DNA from: a bacterium
GTDB taxonomy: Bacteria > JAHJDO01
DNA: 41,295 nucleotides
NCBI GenBank assembly: GCA_030652805.1
Contig: JAUSPT010000076.1
Location: 1 to 41,295 of the forward strand
Direction: 5' to 3'
Shown: positions 34,320 to 41,295 of the stretch, one piece after another
Numbering within the stretch: the stretch's first letter is position 1
Layout of the letters: every line of letters starts with the position of its first letter
Program-made: the position numbers and the translations under genes
The notes under the pieces: generated by a model
The model's database searches: none
The model's input: only the letters and a program-made list of their open reading frames with translations
What the model was told of the DNA's origin: nothing

Positions 34320-36734
34320 CTAAAATGATTGTAGCTTCCACTCCCCATTTTCATCTCTCTTAAAATAGATAAAATATCCTATTCCCTCCCCATCTTCTAT
34401 TCTTGTTATTATGTATTCGGCAACATCTCCATTTATGGATATTAAAGTCATATCATCCATATCCTGAGCTATTTGAGGAAGTTCATCTTCTAAATCTGTC
34501 AGAATTTCTCTATATTTCTCTTTTACCTCTTCTGAAAAATATTCTAACGCGCCTTCTACATTTTTATCGGTTAGCTTGTCTTTCATCGGATTCAATGCAG
34601 TTTCTTCCGCAGACTTAATCGGTATCTCAACTCTCAATACCCTGTTATTTCCATTATCCGCTATGTATATTATTTCTCTCTTCAGGTCACTATCTATTGC
34701 AATTGCTGTTGGATTGTTTAGACTCAGGTTGTCAAATTTAGCTTCAAATGGCCTTTGAGACTCCGTCTCCTTTCTTGGCTCTGTCAGGAATTTCTGAACT
34801 CTCAGATTTCCATTGTCAATAACATAGATGTAATAAAGACTTACTGCCGCATCTACAGGATTTTGAAACTCGCCATCTCCTGTTCCCTCAGAACCTATAA
34901 TGACATTCAAAGCACTGGCTGAACTCTCCTGTATCTGGTTATTTCCGCTGTCTGCTACATATATTGTCCCATATCCTGTTGATGTAATTCCTTTTGGATT
35001 ACTGAATGGATGTTCTATGATTTCAGTATCGCTTATTGCTTCTTCCGTCCTGTCAAAATCTGTTATATACTTTCCTTGTCCATCAAATTCTATTACCTTA
35101 TTTGCTTGATTATCTGTTACATAGATATTTATATCATTGATATTTGTATCATCATCAACTGTTATTCCCCATGGACTAATGAGCGTATCACTGACAATCC
35201 CATCTATTCCAAAATCTGTATCAAGCTGGTAGGCAAATAAATCCGGCTCTATTAATTTAAGTTTCTTTATACGGTTATTTCCTGTATCTGTTATATAAAG
35301 ATTATTATCCTTATCCAGCGCTATTCCTTTTGGATCTATTATATTCTCAAGCTGAATATATGTTATGTAGGCTGCATCCTTATCATAAATGTATATTCTT
35401 GCTGGCCCTGATTCCAGTATGTATAGGTTTCTGCTCGTATCTATCGCTAAATCTTGCGGATCATTACTGGAAATCTCATTTAATATCTTTGCTCCTCCCT
35501 CTACTGTAAACGTCCATGTCTTTATTGCTGTGTTACCTGCAATGTCTTTGATTTCCAGTGCTACTGTATGTTCCCCGCTTTCTAAATCCTGAGCAGGAGC
35601 ACATGTTATCTTTGTATCCGTTACTGTGGCATTACCCGTTACATCTTCGCCATCTAATAATAAATTAACTGAACTTACATCTATTCCTGATAGGCTATCC
35701 AAGTATTCTGCTGATATGGTTGGTTTTGGCTCCTCAATTGTACTTCCGTCTTCCGGCTGAAGATTTGTTATCACAGGTGGAGTTGCATCTACTGTGAAGG
35801 CTGATGTTGCGCTCGCTTTATTTCCTGCATTGTCCTTCACTTCAATAGAAATTGTATGTGTTCCGTCTTCAAGCACTATGGAAGGTGTATAACTTATTTT
35901 TCCTGTTATCTCATCATAACTTGCAGCTACTTCTACATCATCAAGCTTTAATATGATAGTTTCTTTATCTATCCCACTTGTTGCATCTTCTAATACTGCT
36001 GAGATCTCTGGCTGGTTGTTGTTTAGTAAAGCATTATCTGCTGGAGAAATATCCGAAATCGCAGGCGAAGTATTGTCTAAAATAAATGTTATTTCTTTAG
36101 ATTCTGCTTTGTAGCCTCTTCTCCTGTGTGATCTATATGCAATTGCTTTGAGCTTGTGCTCTCCGTCTTCCTGAGACGAAAGATCTATATTGAACGTATG
36201 ATTCCCTGACCTGTGCCACCAACGCCATGTTCTGTAACTTCCAGCTAAACTATCGTCTAAATATAAATCTATTATTCCTGCTCTGCCTTCCCATGATACA
36301 TTTACATCTAAACTTGTTCCTCTTATGTATGAATTATCTTCAGGTGAAGTTATGTTGACTAATATTAGCGGCTTTTTAGGTCTTAATCTGAAGTTTAATG
36401 TATATGTTCTTCCTTTTCTTACATATATCCATCTGGAACTTGAGTAATATCCATTTACTTCGGCTTTTACTCTATATATCCTTCCCCAGAACCATACTTT
36501 AATATTCTTTATTGAATAATTACCACTTGCATTTGTTGTAGCTCTGTAACTGCCTGCCTGGACTGCTGCGCCAGATATGGCTTGATTTGTTAGAGAATCT
36601 GTTACCCTGCCCTGGATTGTTGCCGTTTTTATGGGAACTGGTTTGCGATTCTTTGACCACGGCCAACTATATGCAGGAGTTATGCTACCTAAGATTATTG
36701 AAAATATGAGTAAAAATACTGAAAGTTTTTTCAT
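34320..36734 (-). CDS. Exported protein with CarboxypepD_reg-like, Ig-like and NHL repeat regions
   Basis: 804 residues with a signal peptide (KLSVFLLIFSIILGSITPAYS). Domains in order: carboxypeptidase-regulatory-like sandwich (about 35-120; 'GRVTDSLTNQAISGAAVQAG'), three Ig-like domains (about 125-405, each opening 'PVITNLQPEDGSTI' or similar with 'SGID' and 'LDG' motifs), an NHL beta-propeller (about 410-695; repeated 'PKGIALDKDNNLYITDTGNNRI'), and a C-terminal NTF2-like region ('ALEYFSEEVKEKYREIL'). The mix suggests cell-surface adhesion or scaffold function. It begins from a promoter next to the dut stop. AAGGAGA precedes the ATG. Confidence 0.8.
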   Translation of the reverse strand: MKKLSVFLLIFSIILGSITPAYSWPWSKNRKPVPIKTATIQGRVTDSLTNQAISGAAVQAGSYRATTNASGNYSIKNIKVWFWGRIYRVKAEVNGYYSSSRWIYVRKGRTYTLNFRLRPKKPLILVNITSPEDNSYIRGTSLDVNVSWEGRAGIIDLYLDDSLAGSYRTWRWWHRSGNHTFNIDLSSQEDGEHKLKAIAYRSHRRRGYKAESKEITFILDNTSPAISDISPADNALLNNNQPEISAVLEDATSGIDKETIILKLDDVEVAASYDEITGKISYTPSIVLEDGTHTISIEVKDNAGNKASATSAFTVDATPPVITNLQPEDGSTIEEPKPTISAEYLDSLSGIDVSSVNLLLDGEDVTGNATVTDTKITCAPAQDLESGEHTVALEIKDIAGNTAIKTWTFTVEGGAKILNEISSNDPQDLAIDTSRNLYILESGPARIYIYDKDAAYITYIQLENIIDPKGIALDKDNNLYITDTGNNRIKKLKLIEPDLFAYQLDTDFGIDGIVSDTLISPWGITVDDDTNINDINIYVTDNQANKVIEFDGQGKYITDFDRTEEAISDTEIIEHPFSNPKGITSTGYGTIYVADSGNNQIQESSASALNVIIGSEGTGDGEFQNPVDAAVSLYYIYVIDNGNLRVQKFLTEPRKETESQRPFEAKFDNLSLNNPTAIAIDSDLKREIIYIADNGNNRVLRVEIPIKSAEETALNPMKDKLTDKNVEGALEYFSEEVKEKYREILTDLEDELPQIAQDMDDMTLISINGDVAEYIITRIEDGEGIGYFIYFKRDENGEWKLQSF

Positions 36735-36763
36735 ATTAGATTGTCTCCTTGAATGTTATGAAC

Positions 36764-36793
36764 AAAATAGCATATAAATAAATGTGGTGTCAA
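36764..36793 (-). promoter_or_regulatory. Promoter of the inserted block
   Basis: On the minus strand TTGACA (36793-36788), an 18-base spacer and TATTTT (36769-36764) precede the Ig/NHL gene. The -35 box starts at the very edge of the dut repeat, so the block brings its own expression signal. AAGGAGA follows before the ATG at 36734. Confidence 0.55.
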
Positions 36794-36855
36794 ATTTATA
36801 GTCCTGTATGTCCAAAACCTCCCGCATTCCTGGAGGTTTTGGCTAATTTGTCAAC
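36791..36855 (-). repeat. Original dut 3'-end copy of the direct repeat
   Basis: This copy matches 30028-30092 at 60 of 65 bases in the same orientation and lies at the end of the intact dut gene. It holds a 9-bp inverted repeat, AAAACCTCC/GGAGGTTTT, which is also nearly kept in the other copy. The two copies bracket about 6.7 kb. Confidence 0.8.
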
Positions 36856-37245
36856 ATACACTAAATCAGCTCTGCTAACTTTGTTAATTATGAGCTGTGC
36901 TATCCGATCCCCTCGATGGATTAAAAAATCCTTTTCCCCGAGATTCACCACTATAACACCTATTTCGCCCCTGTAATCCGCATCAATAGTGCCGGGGCTG
37001 TTGACAATACTTATCCCATGTTTAAGAGCAAGACCGCTTCTTGGCCTGACCTGTCCCTCATATCCGGGGGGAATGGCTATTTGAACACCTGTAGAAACCA
37101 GTTTAATTTCACCTGGCTTCAAAACCATATCTTCCTTAACAGCAGCTAAGAGATCCATGCCGCTCGCATGCTCAGTCATATATTTGGGAAGAGACATATC
37201 CTCTGCCCCAGAGATATGTGTTACCTCTACTTTTATCTCTTCCAA
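36796..37245 (-). CDS. dut: Deoxyuridine 5'-triphosphate nucleotidohydrolase
   Basis: 149 residues, TTG start behind AGGAG. All five motifs of trimeric dUTPases are present: 'HASGMDLLA', '[11 protein letters not shown]', '[20 protein letters not shown]', '[10 protein letters not shown]' and '[12 protein letters not shown]'. The enzyme cuts dUTP to dUMP and pyrophosphate, keeping uracil out of DNA and feeding dTMP synthesis. It starts 9 bases downstream of the pnp stop, whose TAG overlaps the AGGAG, so pnp and dut are probably co-expressed. The final 62 coding bases are duplicated at 30028-30092. Confidence 0.96.
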   Translation of the reverse strand: MEEIKVEVTHISGAEDMSLPKYMTEHASGMDLLAAVKEDMVLKPGEIKLVSTGVQIAIPPGYEGQVRPRSGLALKHGISIVNSPGTIDADYRGEIGVIVVNLGEKDFLIHRGDRIAQLIINKVSRADLVYVDKLAKTSRNAGGFGHTGL

Positions 37246-37254
37246 AACTAGCTC

Positions 37255-39348
37255 CTAATTATCTTGTTTTTCTTCATCCATTACTGCCTTGCGGCTTAGA
37301 TTGATTCTGCCCTGGGAATCTATTTCCATTACTTTGACAGTTAGCTTGTCTCCAACCTTAACCACATCATCGACGTTTTTTATATATGCATTAGATAATT
37401 GAGATACATGAATAAGTCCTTCCTGCCCTGGAAGCACCTCTGCAAATGCGCCAAAATTTGTAACTTTCTTTACTACGCTATCGTATGTTTTTCCCACTTC
37501 CACGTCTTCCACAAGTTTCTTAACAATATCAATAGCTTTATCAAGCTGCTCTTTATCAGCGGAGGCAATAGATACCTTGCCTTGATCGTCAATATCAATC
37601 TTAACACCTGTATCCAAGACAATCTTTTTTATCGTTTTTCCACCAGGTCCAATGACTTTCCCGATTTTATCAGTATTAACCTGCATTGTAAAAATCCTTG
37701 GAGCATATAGAGATACTTCTTTACGCGGCTCAGAAATTGCATCTGCCATTTTATCAAGAATTTTTAAACGCGCTTCTTTTGCTTGACTTAGACACTTTCC
37801 CATAATTTCGTGAGTAATCCCTTCCATTTTTATATCCATCTGAAAAGCTGTTATTCCTTCTCTGGTACCAGTAACTTTAAAATCCATATCTCCAATATGA
37901 TCCTCCAGCCCGCTGATATCCGTGAGTACAACAAACCTGTCTTCTTCCTTTATTAAACCCATTGCAACTCCTGCTACAGACTCTTTTATTGGTACCCCGG
38001 CATCCATAAGAGAAAGCACACCACCGCACACCGTTGCCATTGAAGAAGAGCCGTTTGACTCCAGAATATCTGATACTATTCTTACTGTGTATGGAAAATT
38101 TTCAGAAGAAGGCATTACCGGTCTTATAGCGCGTTCGGCAAGCGCGCCGTGACCTATTTCCCGCCTGCCTGGACCTCTGTTAGGCCTTGCTTCTCCAACA
38201 CTAAATGCCGGGAAGTTATAATGCAGCATAAATGTTTTTTCAGAGTCTCCCCTTAATCCATCTATACGTTGTCCATCTTCAGATGTGCCCAGTGTTGTTA
38301 CTGCCAGACTCTGTGTTTCTCCTCTTGTAAAAACCGCTGAGCCGTGCGTTCTTGGCAAAACGCCAATCTCACAGGTAATAGGTCTAATCTCTTCCGGCGA
38401 CCTGCCATCGATTCTTTTCCCATCATCCAAAATTTTTCTTCTTACTTCCTCTTTTTCTATCTTATCAAAAACATAAGATATTGCGTTCTCCTGTTCAGGG
38501 TATTTCTCTGAAAGTTTGTCCTTAATCTCGGTCAACAAATTATCCAGAAGATCCCTGCGCTTGGATCTATCGGTCATCTTATTTGCCTGTAGTATCTTGT
38601 CTACAGCTAATTCTTTTATAGCGCTCTCCAGTTCTTGCGATATATTCATTATTTCAATTGTACGCTTAGTCTTACCGCACTTAGCTATTAATTCTTCAAT
38701 TACTTCTGTAATCTTTACGATATGGGTATGCGCTACTTTTAAAGCATCTAAAGAGACTTCCTCTGATACTCCTTTCCCGTCCCCTTCAACCATTGTTATT
38801 GCATCCTTTGTGCCTGCAACAACAAAAGCTAACTCGCTCTGTTCAATCTGTTCATATGACGGATTTATAATAAATTCCCCATTGATTCTGCCTATCCTTA
38901 CCGCTCCAATTGGTTTAAAAAAAGGTATATCAGATATTCCCATCGCTGCTGAAGCGCCAACCATTGCAAGAACATCAGGATCTGTGAATTCATCAGCAGA
39001 CAGAACAGCTATCATAATCTGCAGCTCGTTCCTGAACATATCAGGGAAAAGAGGTCTTATTGGTCTATCTATCAGTCTTGAAGTCAAAATTTCTTTTTCT
39101 GTTGGCCTTCCTTCCCGTTTAAAAAATCCTCCTGGAATCTTCCCTGCAGCATATGTCTTTTCTCTATAATCAACAGACAATGGGAAATAATCCATCCCTT
39201 CTCTAGTTGTTTTAGAACAAACAACTGTTGCAAGAATAATAGTATCGCCGCATCTAACTGTAACAGCTCCATCTGCCTGTTTTGCAAGCTTACCTGTTTC
39301 TATAATTAAGTCTCTATCGCCTATTTTTACCTCTACCTTCTCATTCAT
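37255..39348 (-). CDS. pnp: Polyribonucleotide nucleotidyltransferase
   Basis: 697 residues, a normal length, ATG behind AGAGAAG. Two RNase PH cores are seen: the first about 10-225 (TVRCGDTIILATVV...FFKREGRPTEKE), the second about 310-540 with 'GSAVFTRGETQSLAVTTLG' and 'VTGTREGITAFQMDIKMEGI'. A KH domain (about 553-610, KIGKVIGPGGKTIKKI) and an S1 domain (about 620-690, 'NFGAFAEVLPGQEGLIHVSQLS') follow. The enzyme degrades RNA by phosphorolysis within the degradosome. It is 25 bases after thrS. rpsO, the common upstream neighbour, is absent here. Confidence 0.97.
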   Translation of the reverse strand: MNEKVEVKIGDRDLIIETGKLAKQADGAVTVRCGDTIILATVVCSKTTREGMDYFPLSVDYREKTYAAGKIPGGFFKREGRPTEKEILTSRLIDRPIRPLFPDMFRNELQIMIAVLSADEFTDPDVLAMVGASAAMGISDIPFFKPIGAVRIGRINGEFIINPSYEQIEQSELAFVVAGTKDAITMVEGDGKGVSEEVSLDALKVAHTHIVKITEVIEELIAKCGKTKRTIEIMNISQELESAIKELAVDKILQANKMTDRSKRRDLLDNLLTEIKDKLSEKYPEQENAISYVFDKIEKEEVRRKILDDGKRIDGRSPEEIRPITCEIGVLPRTHGSAVFTRGETQSLAVTTLGTSEDGQRIDGLRGDSEKTFMLHYNFPAFSVGEARPNRGPGRREIGHGALAERAIRPVMPSSENFPYTVRIVSDILESNGSSSMATVCGGVLSLMDAGVPIKESVAGVAMGLIKEEDRFVVLTDISGLEDHIGDMDFKVTGTREGITAFQMDIKMEGITHEIMGKCLSQAKEARLKILDKMADAISEPRKEVSLYAPRIFTMQVNTDKIGKVIGPGGKTIKKIVLDTGVKIDIDDQGKVSIASADKEQLDKAIDIVKKLVEDVEVGKTYDSVVKKVTNFGAFAEVLPGQEGLIHVSQLSNAYIKNVDDVVKVGDKLTVKVMEIDSQGRINLSRKAVMDEEKQDN

Positions 39349-39373
39349 ATCTTCTCTCTTTCTTTTTTTATTG

Positions 39374-41098
39374 TCATTTTCTAGTTTCTATTTGCTTACT
39401 AATCCGGTCTATAAATTGTTTAATATCCATTCCCGCACAATCCCTGTTTCCGTGCTTTCTAACAGATACTGTCTTCTCTTTAACCTCCCTGTCTCCTATT
39501 ATAAACATGTAAGGAATCTTATCCAGCTCTGATTCCCTTATTTTTAATCCTATTTTTTCATCTCTATTATCAAGTTCTGTTCTTATTTGGTTGCATTGCA
39601 ACAAACTCTGCATTTCTTTTGCATAAGGAATATTATTCTCTCCTATCGTCAATATTTTAACCTGAACAGGTGAAAGCCATACTGGAAATGCCCCCCCATA
39701 ATGCTCAATAAGAGTCCCCACAAACCTTTCCATGGAACCAAGAACAGTACGGTGAACCATCATTGCATAATGTTCTTTCCCATCTTCTCCAATATAGGTA
39801 ACATTAAAACGACGCGGCAGATTAAAGTCAAATTGCACAGTTGGCCCCTGCCACAATCTGCCAAGAAAGTCCTTCATTTTTATATCAATCTTCGGACCAT
39901 AAAAAACTGCCTCTCCCTCTTCAACCTCGTATGTCATTTTCTTCTCTTTCAATACATCTTCAAGGGCGTCTGTAGCATTCTTCCATTCTTCAAGACTTCC
40001 GGCAAATTTATTGCTTTTATCTCTTGTGCTCAAAAATACTTTATATTCGAATCCAAATGTTTTCATCATATAGTCCATAAGCTCTATTACTTCTTTTATT
40101 TCATTTTTAAGCTGATTCGAAGTGCAAAAAATATGTGCATCATCCTGAGTAAAACCACGAACCCTCAGCATACCGTGAAGCACTCCCGATTTCTCGTATC
40201 TATAGACTGTCCCGAGTTCTGCGTAACGTATTGGCAGTTCTTTATAACTACGTAATTTTGTTTTGTAAATCAATATATGTCCGGGACAGTTCATGGGCTT
40301 AATTATATAATCCTGAGAATCTATTTTCATTGGAGAATACATATTGTCTTTGTAAAAATCCAGATGTCCGCTGGTCTTCCACAAATTGATATTTGAGATA
40401 TGAGGTATATTCACAAACTGATATCCGCGCTTCATATGCTCCTCATACCAAAAGTCTTCGATTAACCTGCGAATCATAGCTCCCTTTGGATGCCAGAAAA
40501 TAAGACCTGCGCCTGCTTCCTTATGTATGCTGTATAGATCAAGCTCCTTTCCAAGTTTCCTGTGATCGCGCTTTTTGGCCTCTGCCAGTTTATTTACATA
40601 CTCGTCAAGCTCCTCTTTTGTATACCATGCTGTGCCATATATTCTCTGAAGCATTTTCTTCTTCTCATCTCCACGCCAATAAGCGCCGGCAATACTAAGC
40701 AGCTTAAACGCCTTTATGTCATCTGCGCTTTCAACATGCGGACCGCGGCAGAGATCAATAAAATCACCTGTTTTATACAAGCTTACATTTTTATCAGGAA
40801 TCTCATCAAGCAATTCTAATTTATACGCTTCATTTCTCTCCTTAAATATATTTTTAGCTTCATTCTTAGAGACTTCAATCCGCTCAAATTGGATGTGTTT
40901 ATCTATTATCTTCTGCATCCTATTCTCAATCTTTTCCAAATCTTCCGGAACAAATGGAGTTTCTTTATCAAAATCGTAATAAAACCCATCTTCAATAGCT
41001 GGCCCTATGCCTATCTTTGCACCAGGGAATAGCTGCTGGACAGCTGAAGCCATTATATGGGTGGTACTATGCCGATAAACATCTAACGAGAATTTCAT
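39374..41098 (-). CDS. thrS: Threonyl-tRNA synthetase lacking the TGS domain
   Basis: The ATG at 41098 gives 574 residues; the in-frame start at 41137 would lie inside the tRNA gene. The protein begins directly at the editing domain (YRHSTTH, with CRGPHV keeping the editing Cys and His), so the usual N-terminal TGS domain (about 60 residues) is missing. The class II core has IIKPMNCPGHILIYK (motif 2 region), 'GVLHGMLRVRGFTQDDAHIFC' and the motif 3 'MVHRTVLGSMERF'. The C-terminal anticodon domain is present ('VKILTIGENNIPYAKEM'). It charges tRNA-Thr. It is preceded by tRNA-Val with only two bases between, so the mRNA is probably leaderless after tRNA processing. Confidence 0.95.
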   Translation of the reverse strand: MKFSLDVYRHSTTHIMASAVQQLFPGAKIGIGPAIEDGFYYDFDKETPFVPEDLEKIENRMQKIIDKHIQFERIEVSKNEAKNIFKERNEAYKLELLDEIPDKNVSLYKTGDFIDLCRGPHVESADDIKAFKLLSIAGAYWRGDEKKKMLQRIYGTAWYTKEELDEYVNKLAEAKKRDHRKLGKELDLYSIHKEAGAGLIFWHPKGAMIRRLIEDFWYEEHMKRGYQFVNIPHISNINLWKTSGHLDFYKDNMYSPMKIDSQDYIIKPMNCPGHILIYKTKLRSYKELPIRYAELGTVYRYEKSGVLHGMLRVRGFTQDDAHIFCTSNQLKNEIKEVIELMDYMMKTFGFEYKVFLSTRDKSNKFAGSLEEWKNATDALEDVLKEKKMTYEVEEGEAVFYGPKIDIKMKDFLGRLWQGPTVQFDFNLPRRFNVTYIGEDGKEHYAMMVHRTVLGSMERFVGTLIEHYGGAFPVWLSPVQVKILTIGENNIPYAKEMQSLLQCNQIRTELDNRDEKIGLKIRESELDKIPYMFIIGDREVKEKTVSVRKHGNRDCAGMDIKQFIDRISKQIETRK

Positions 41099-41100
41099 AG

Positions 41101-41174
41101 TGGGCGGTACTGGGCTCGAACCAGTGACCCCCTGCACGTCAAGCAGGTACTCTAACCAGCTGAGCTAACCGCCC
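41101..41174 (-). tRNA. tRNA-Val (GAC)
   Basis: 74 bases with a full cloverleaf: acceptor GGGCGGT pairs with ACCGCCC, the anticodon stem CCTGC/GCAGG encloses loop TTGACGT (anticodon GAC, reading GUC), and the T arm has GGTTCGAGCC. The discriminator is A; the CCA end is not encoded (the next bases are CT and then the thrS ATG). Confidence 0.95.
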
Positions 41175-41185
41175 TAAGCTGCGCT

Positions 41186-41214
41186 AGTATAACGAAAAGG
41201 AATACTGTTTACAA
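41186..41214 (-). promoter_or_regulatory. Promoter of the tRNA-Val-thrS transcript
   Basis: Minus strand: TTGTAA (41214-41209), 17-base spacer, TATACT (41191-41186). The -10 ends about 11 bases before the tRNA 5' end, as expected for a direct tRNA promoter. No other promoter is seen between it and thrS, so thrS shares it. Confidence 0.7.
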
Positions 41215-41228
41215 GCCAAATGTCAACC

Positions 41229-41269
41229 ACATTTAGAAATGTCCGCTTTTAAAACATTTAGAAATGTCC
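41229..41269. repeat. Two copies of ACATTTAGAAATGTCC near the window edge
   Basis: The 16-base sequence occurs at 41229-41244 and 41254-41269, 25 bases apart. Each contains the inverted arms ACATTT/AAATGT. This could be a transposon end or a pair of protein-binding sites upstream of the tRNA promoter. The window ends 26 bases later, so the continuation is not visible. Confidence 0.6.
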
Positions 41270-41295
41270 TATTTTGTTAAGATTAGTAGTAGTAA

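Noticed and set aside
36817-36844. Hairpin resembling an intrinsic terminator at the dut 3' end
   Set aside because: It lies inside the coding sequence of the conserved motif 5, with no clear T-run after it on the transcribed strand.
38516-39169. 217-codon plus-strand frame within pnp
   Set aside because: The protein is low-complexity (Ser, Ile, Leu) and antisense to the conserved PNPase cores.
39701-40255. 184-codon plus-strand frame within thrS
   Set aside because: It is opposite the conserved catalytic core of ThrRS, has an unusual composition and no ribosome site.

Overview
The window is an AT-rich chromosomal stretch from a Gram-negative-type bacterium, shown by several lipobox and signal-peptide proteins and large exported TPR proteins. 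Glycosidases mixed with Fe-S and UroD-family methyltransferase-like genes, a threonyl-tRNA synthetase without a TGS domain, and repeats built on TCATTGCGAGGAG suggest an uncultivated anaerobe of the PVC/Omnitrophota kind. That placement is a low-confidence inference. No rRNA, CRISPR array or transposase gene is visible.

Left part (1-14016, all +): a tightly packed run of genes. It starts with two QueG-like 4Fe-4S proteins (the first cut by the window edge, the second a three-module fusion), then a U32-like protein, a GH1 beta-glucosidase, a sialidase-fold Asp-box protein, an alpha/alpha-toroid protein, a GH2 beta-glucuronidase-type enzyme, a UroD-family methyltransferase-like protein with a Cys/His zinc site, and a GH38 alpha-mannosidase. 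It reads as a glycoside catabolism locus with an attached one-carbon or redox module.

Middle part (14067-27377, +): a second unit with its own promoter, mostly envelope proteins. Two giant paralogues (TPR, jelly-roll, DUF3857, transglutaminase) flank a PLD-like protein with a degenerate site, two lipoproteins, a four-helix membrane protein and an Imm-type superinfection-immunity protein. The first giant keeps the Cys-His-Asp triad; the second has Ser and Thr in place of Cys and His. An AlbA_2/HATPase regulator gene lies between exact 20-bp direct repeats and separates the second giant from its original ribosome-binding site. A VanX-like dipeptidase and a wrecked GH20 gene close the unit.

Right part (27357-41174, -): a ParD/RelE-type toxin-antitoxin pair with a clear promoter, then ftsK. 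In transcription order the block reads tRNA-Val(GAC), thrS, pnp, dut, a four-gene cassette (Ig/NHL protein, small exported protein, phospholipase C-like protein, methyltransferase), then ftsK. The dut 3' end (65 bp, 60 identical) is repeated just before ftsK, so the cassette is bracketed by direct repeats and looks inserted between dut and ftsK. No stretch over 300 bases lacks a gene.
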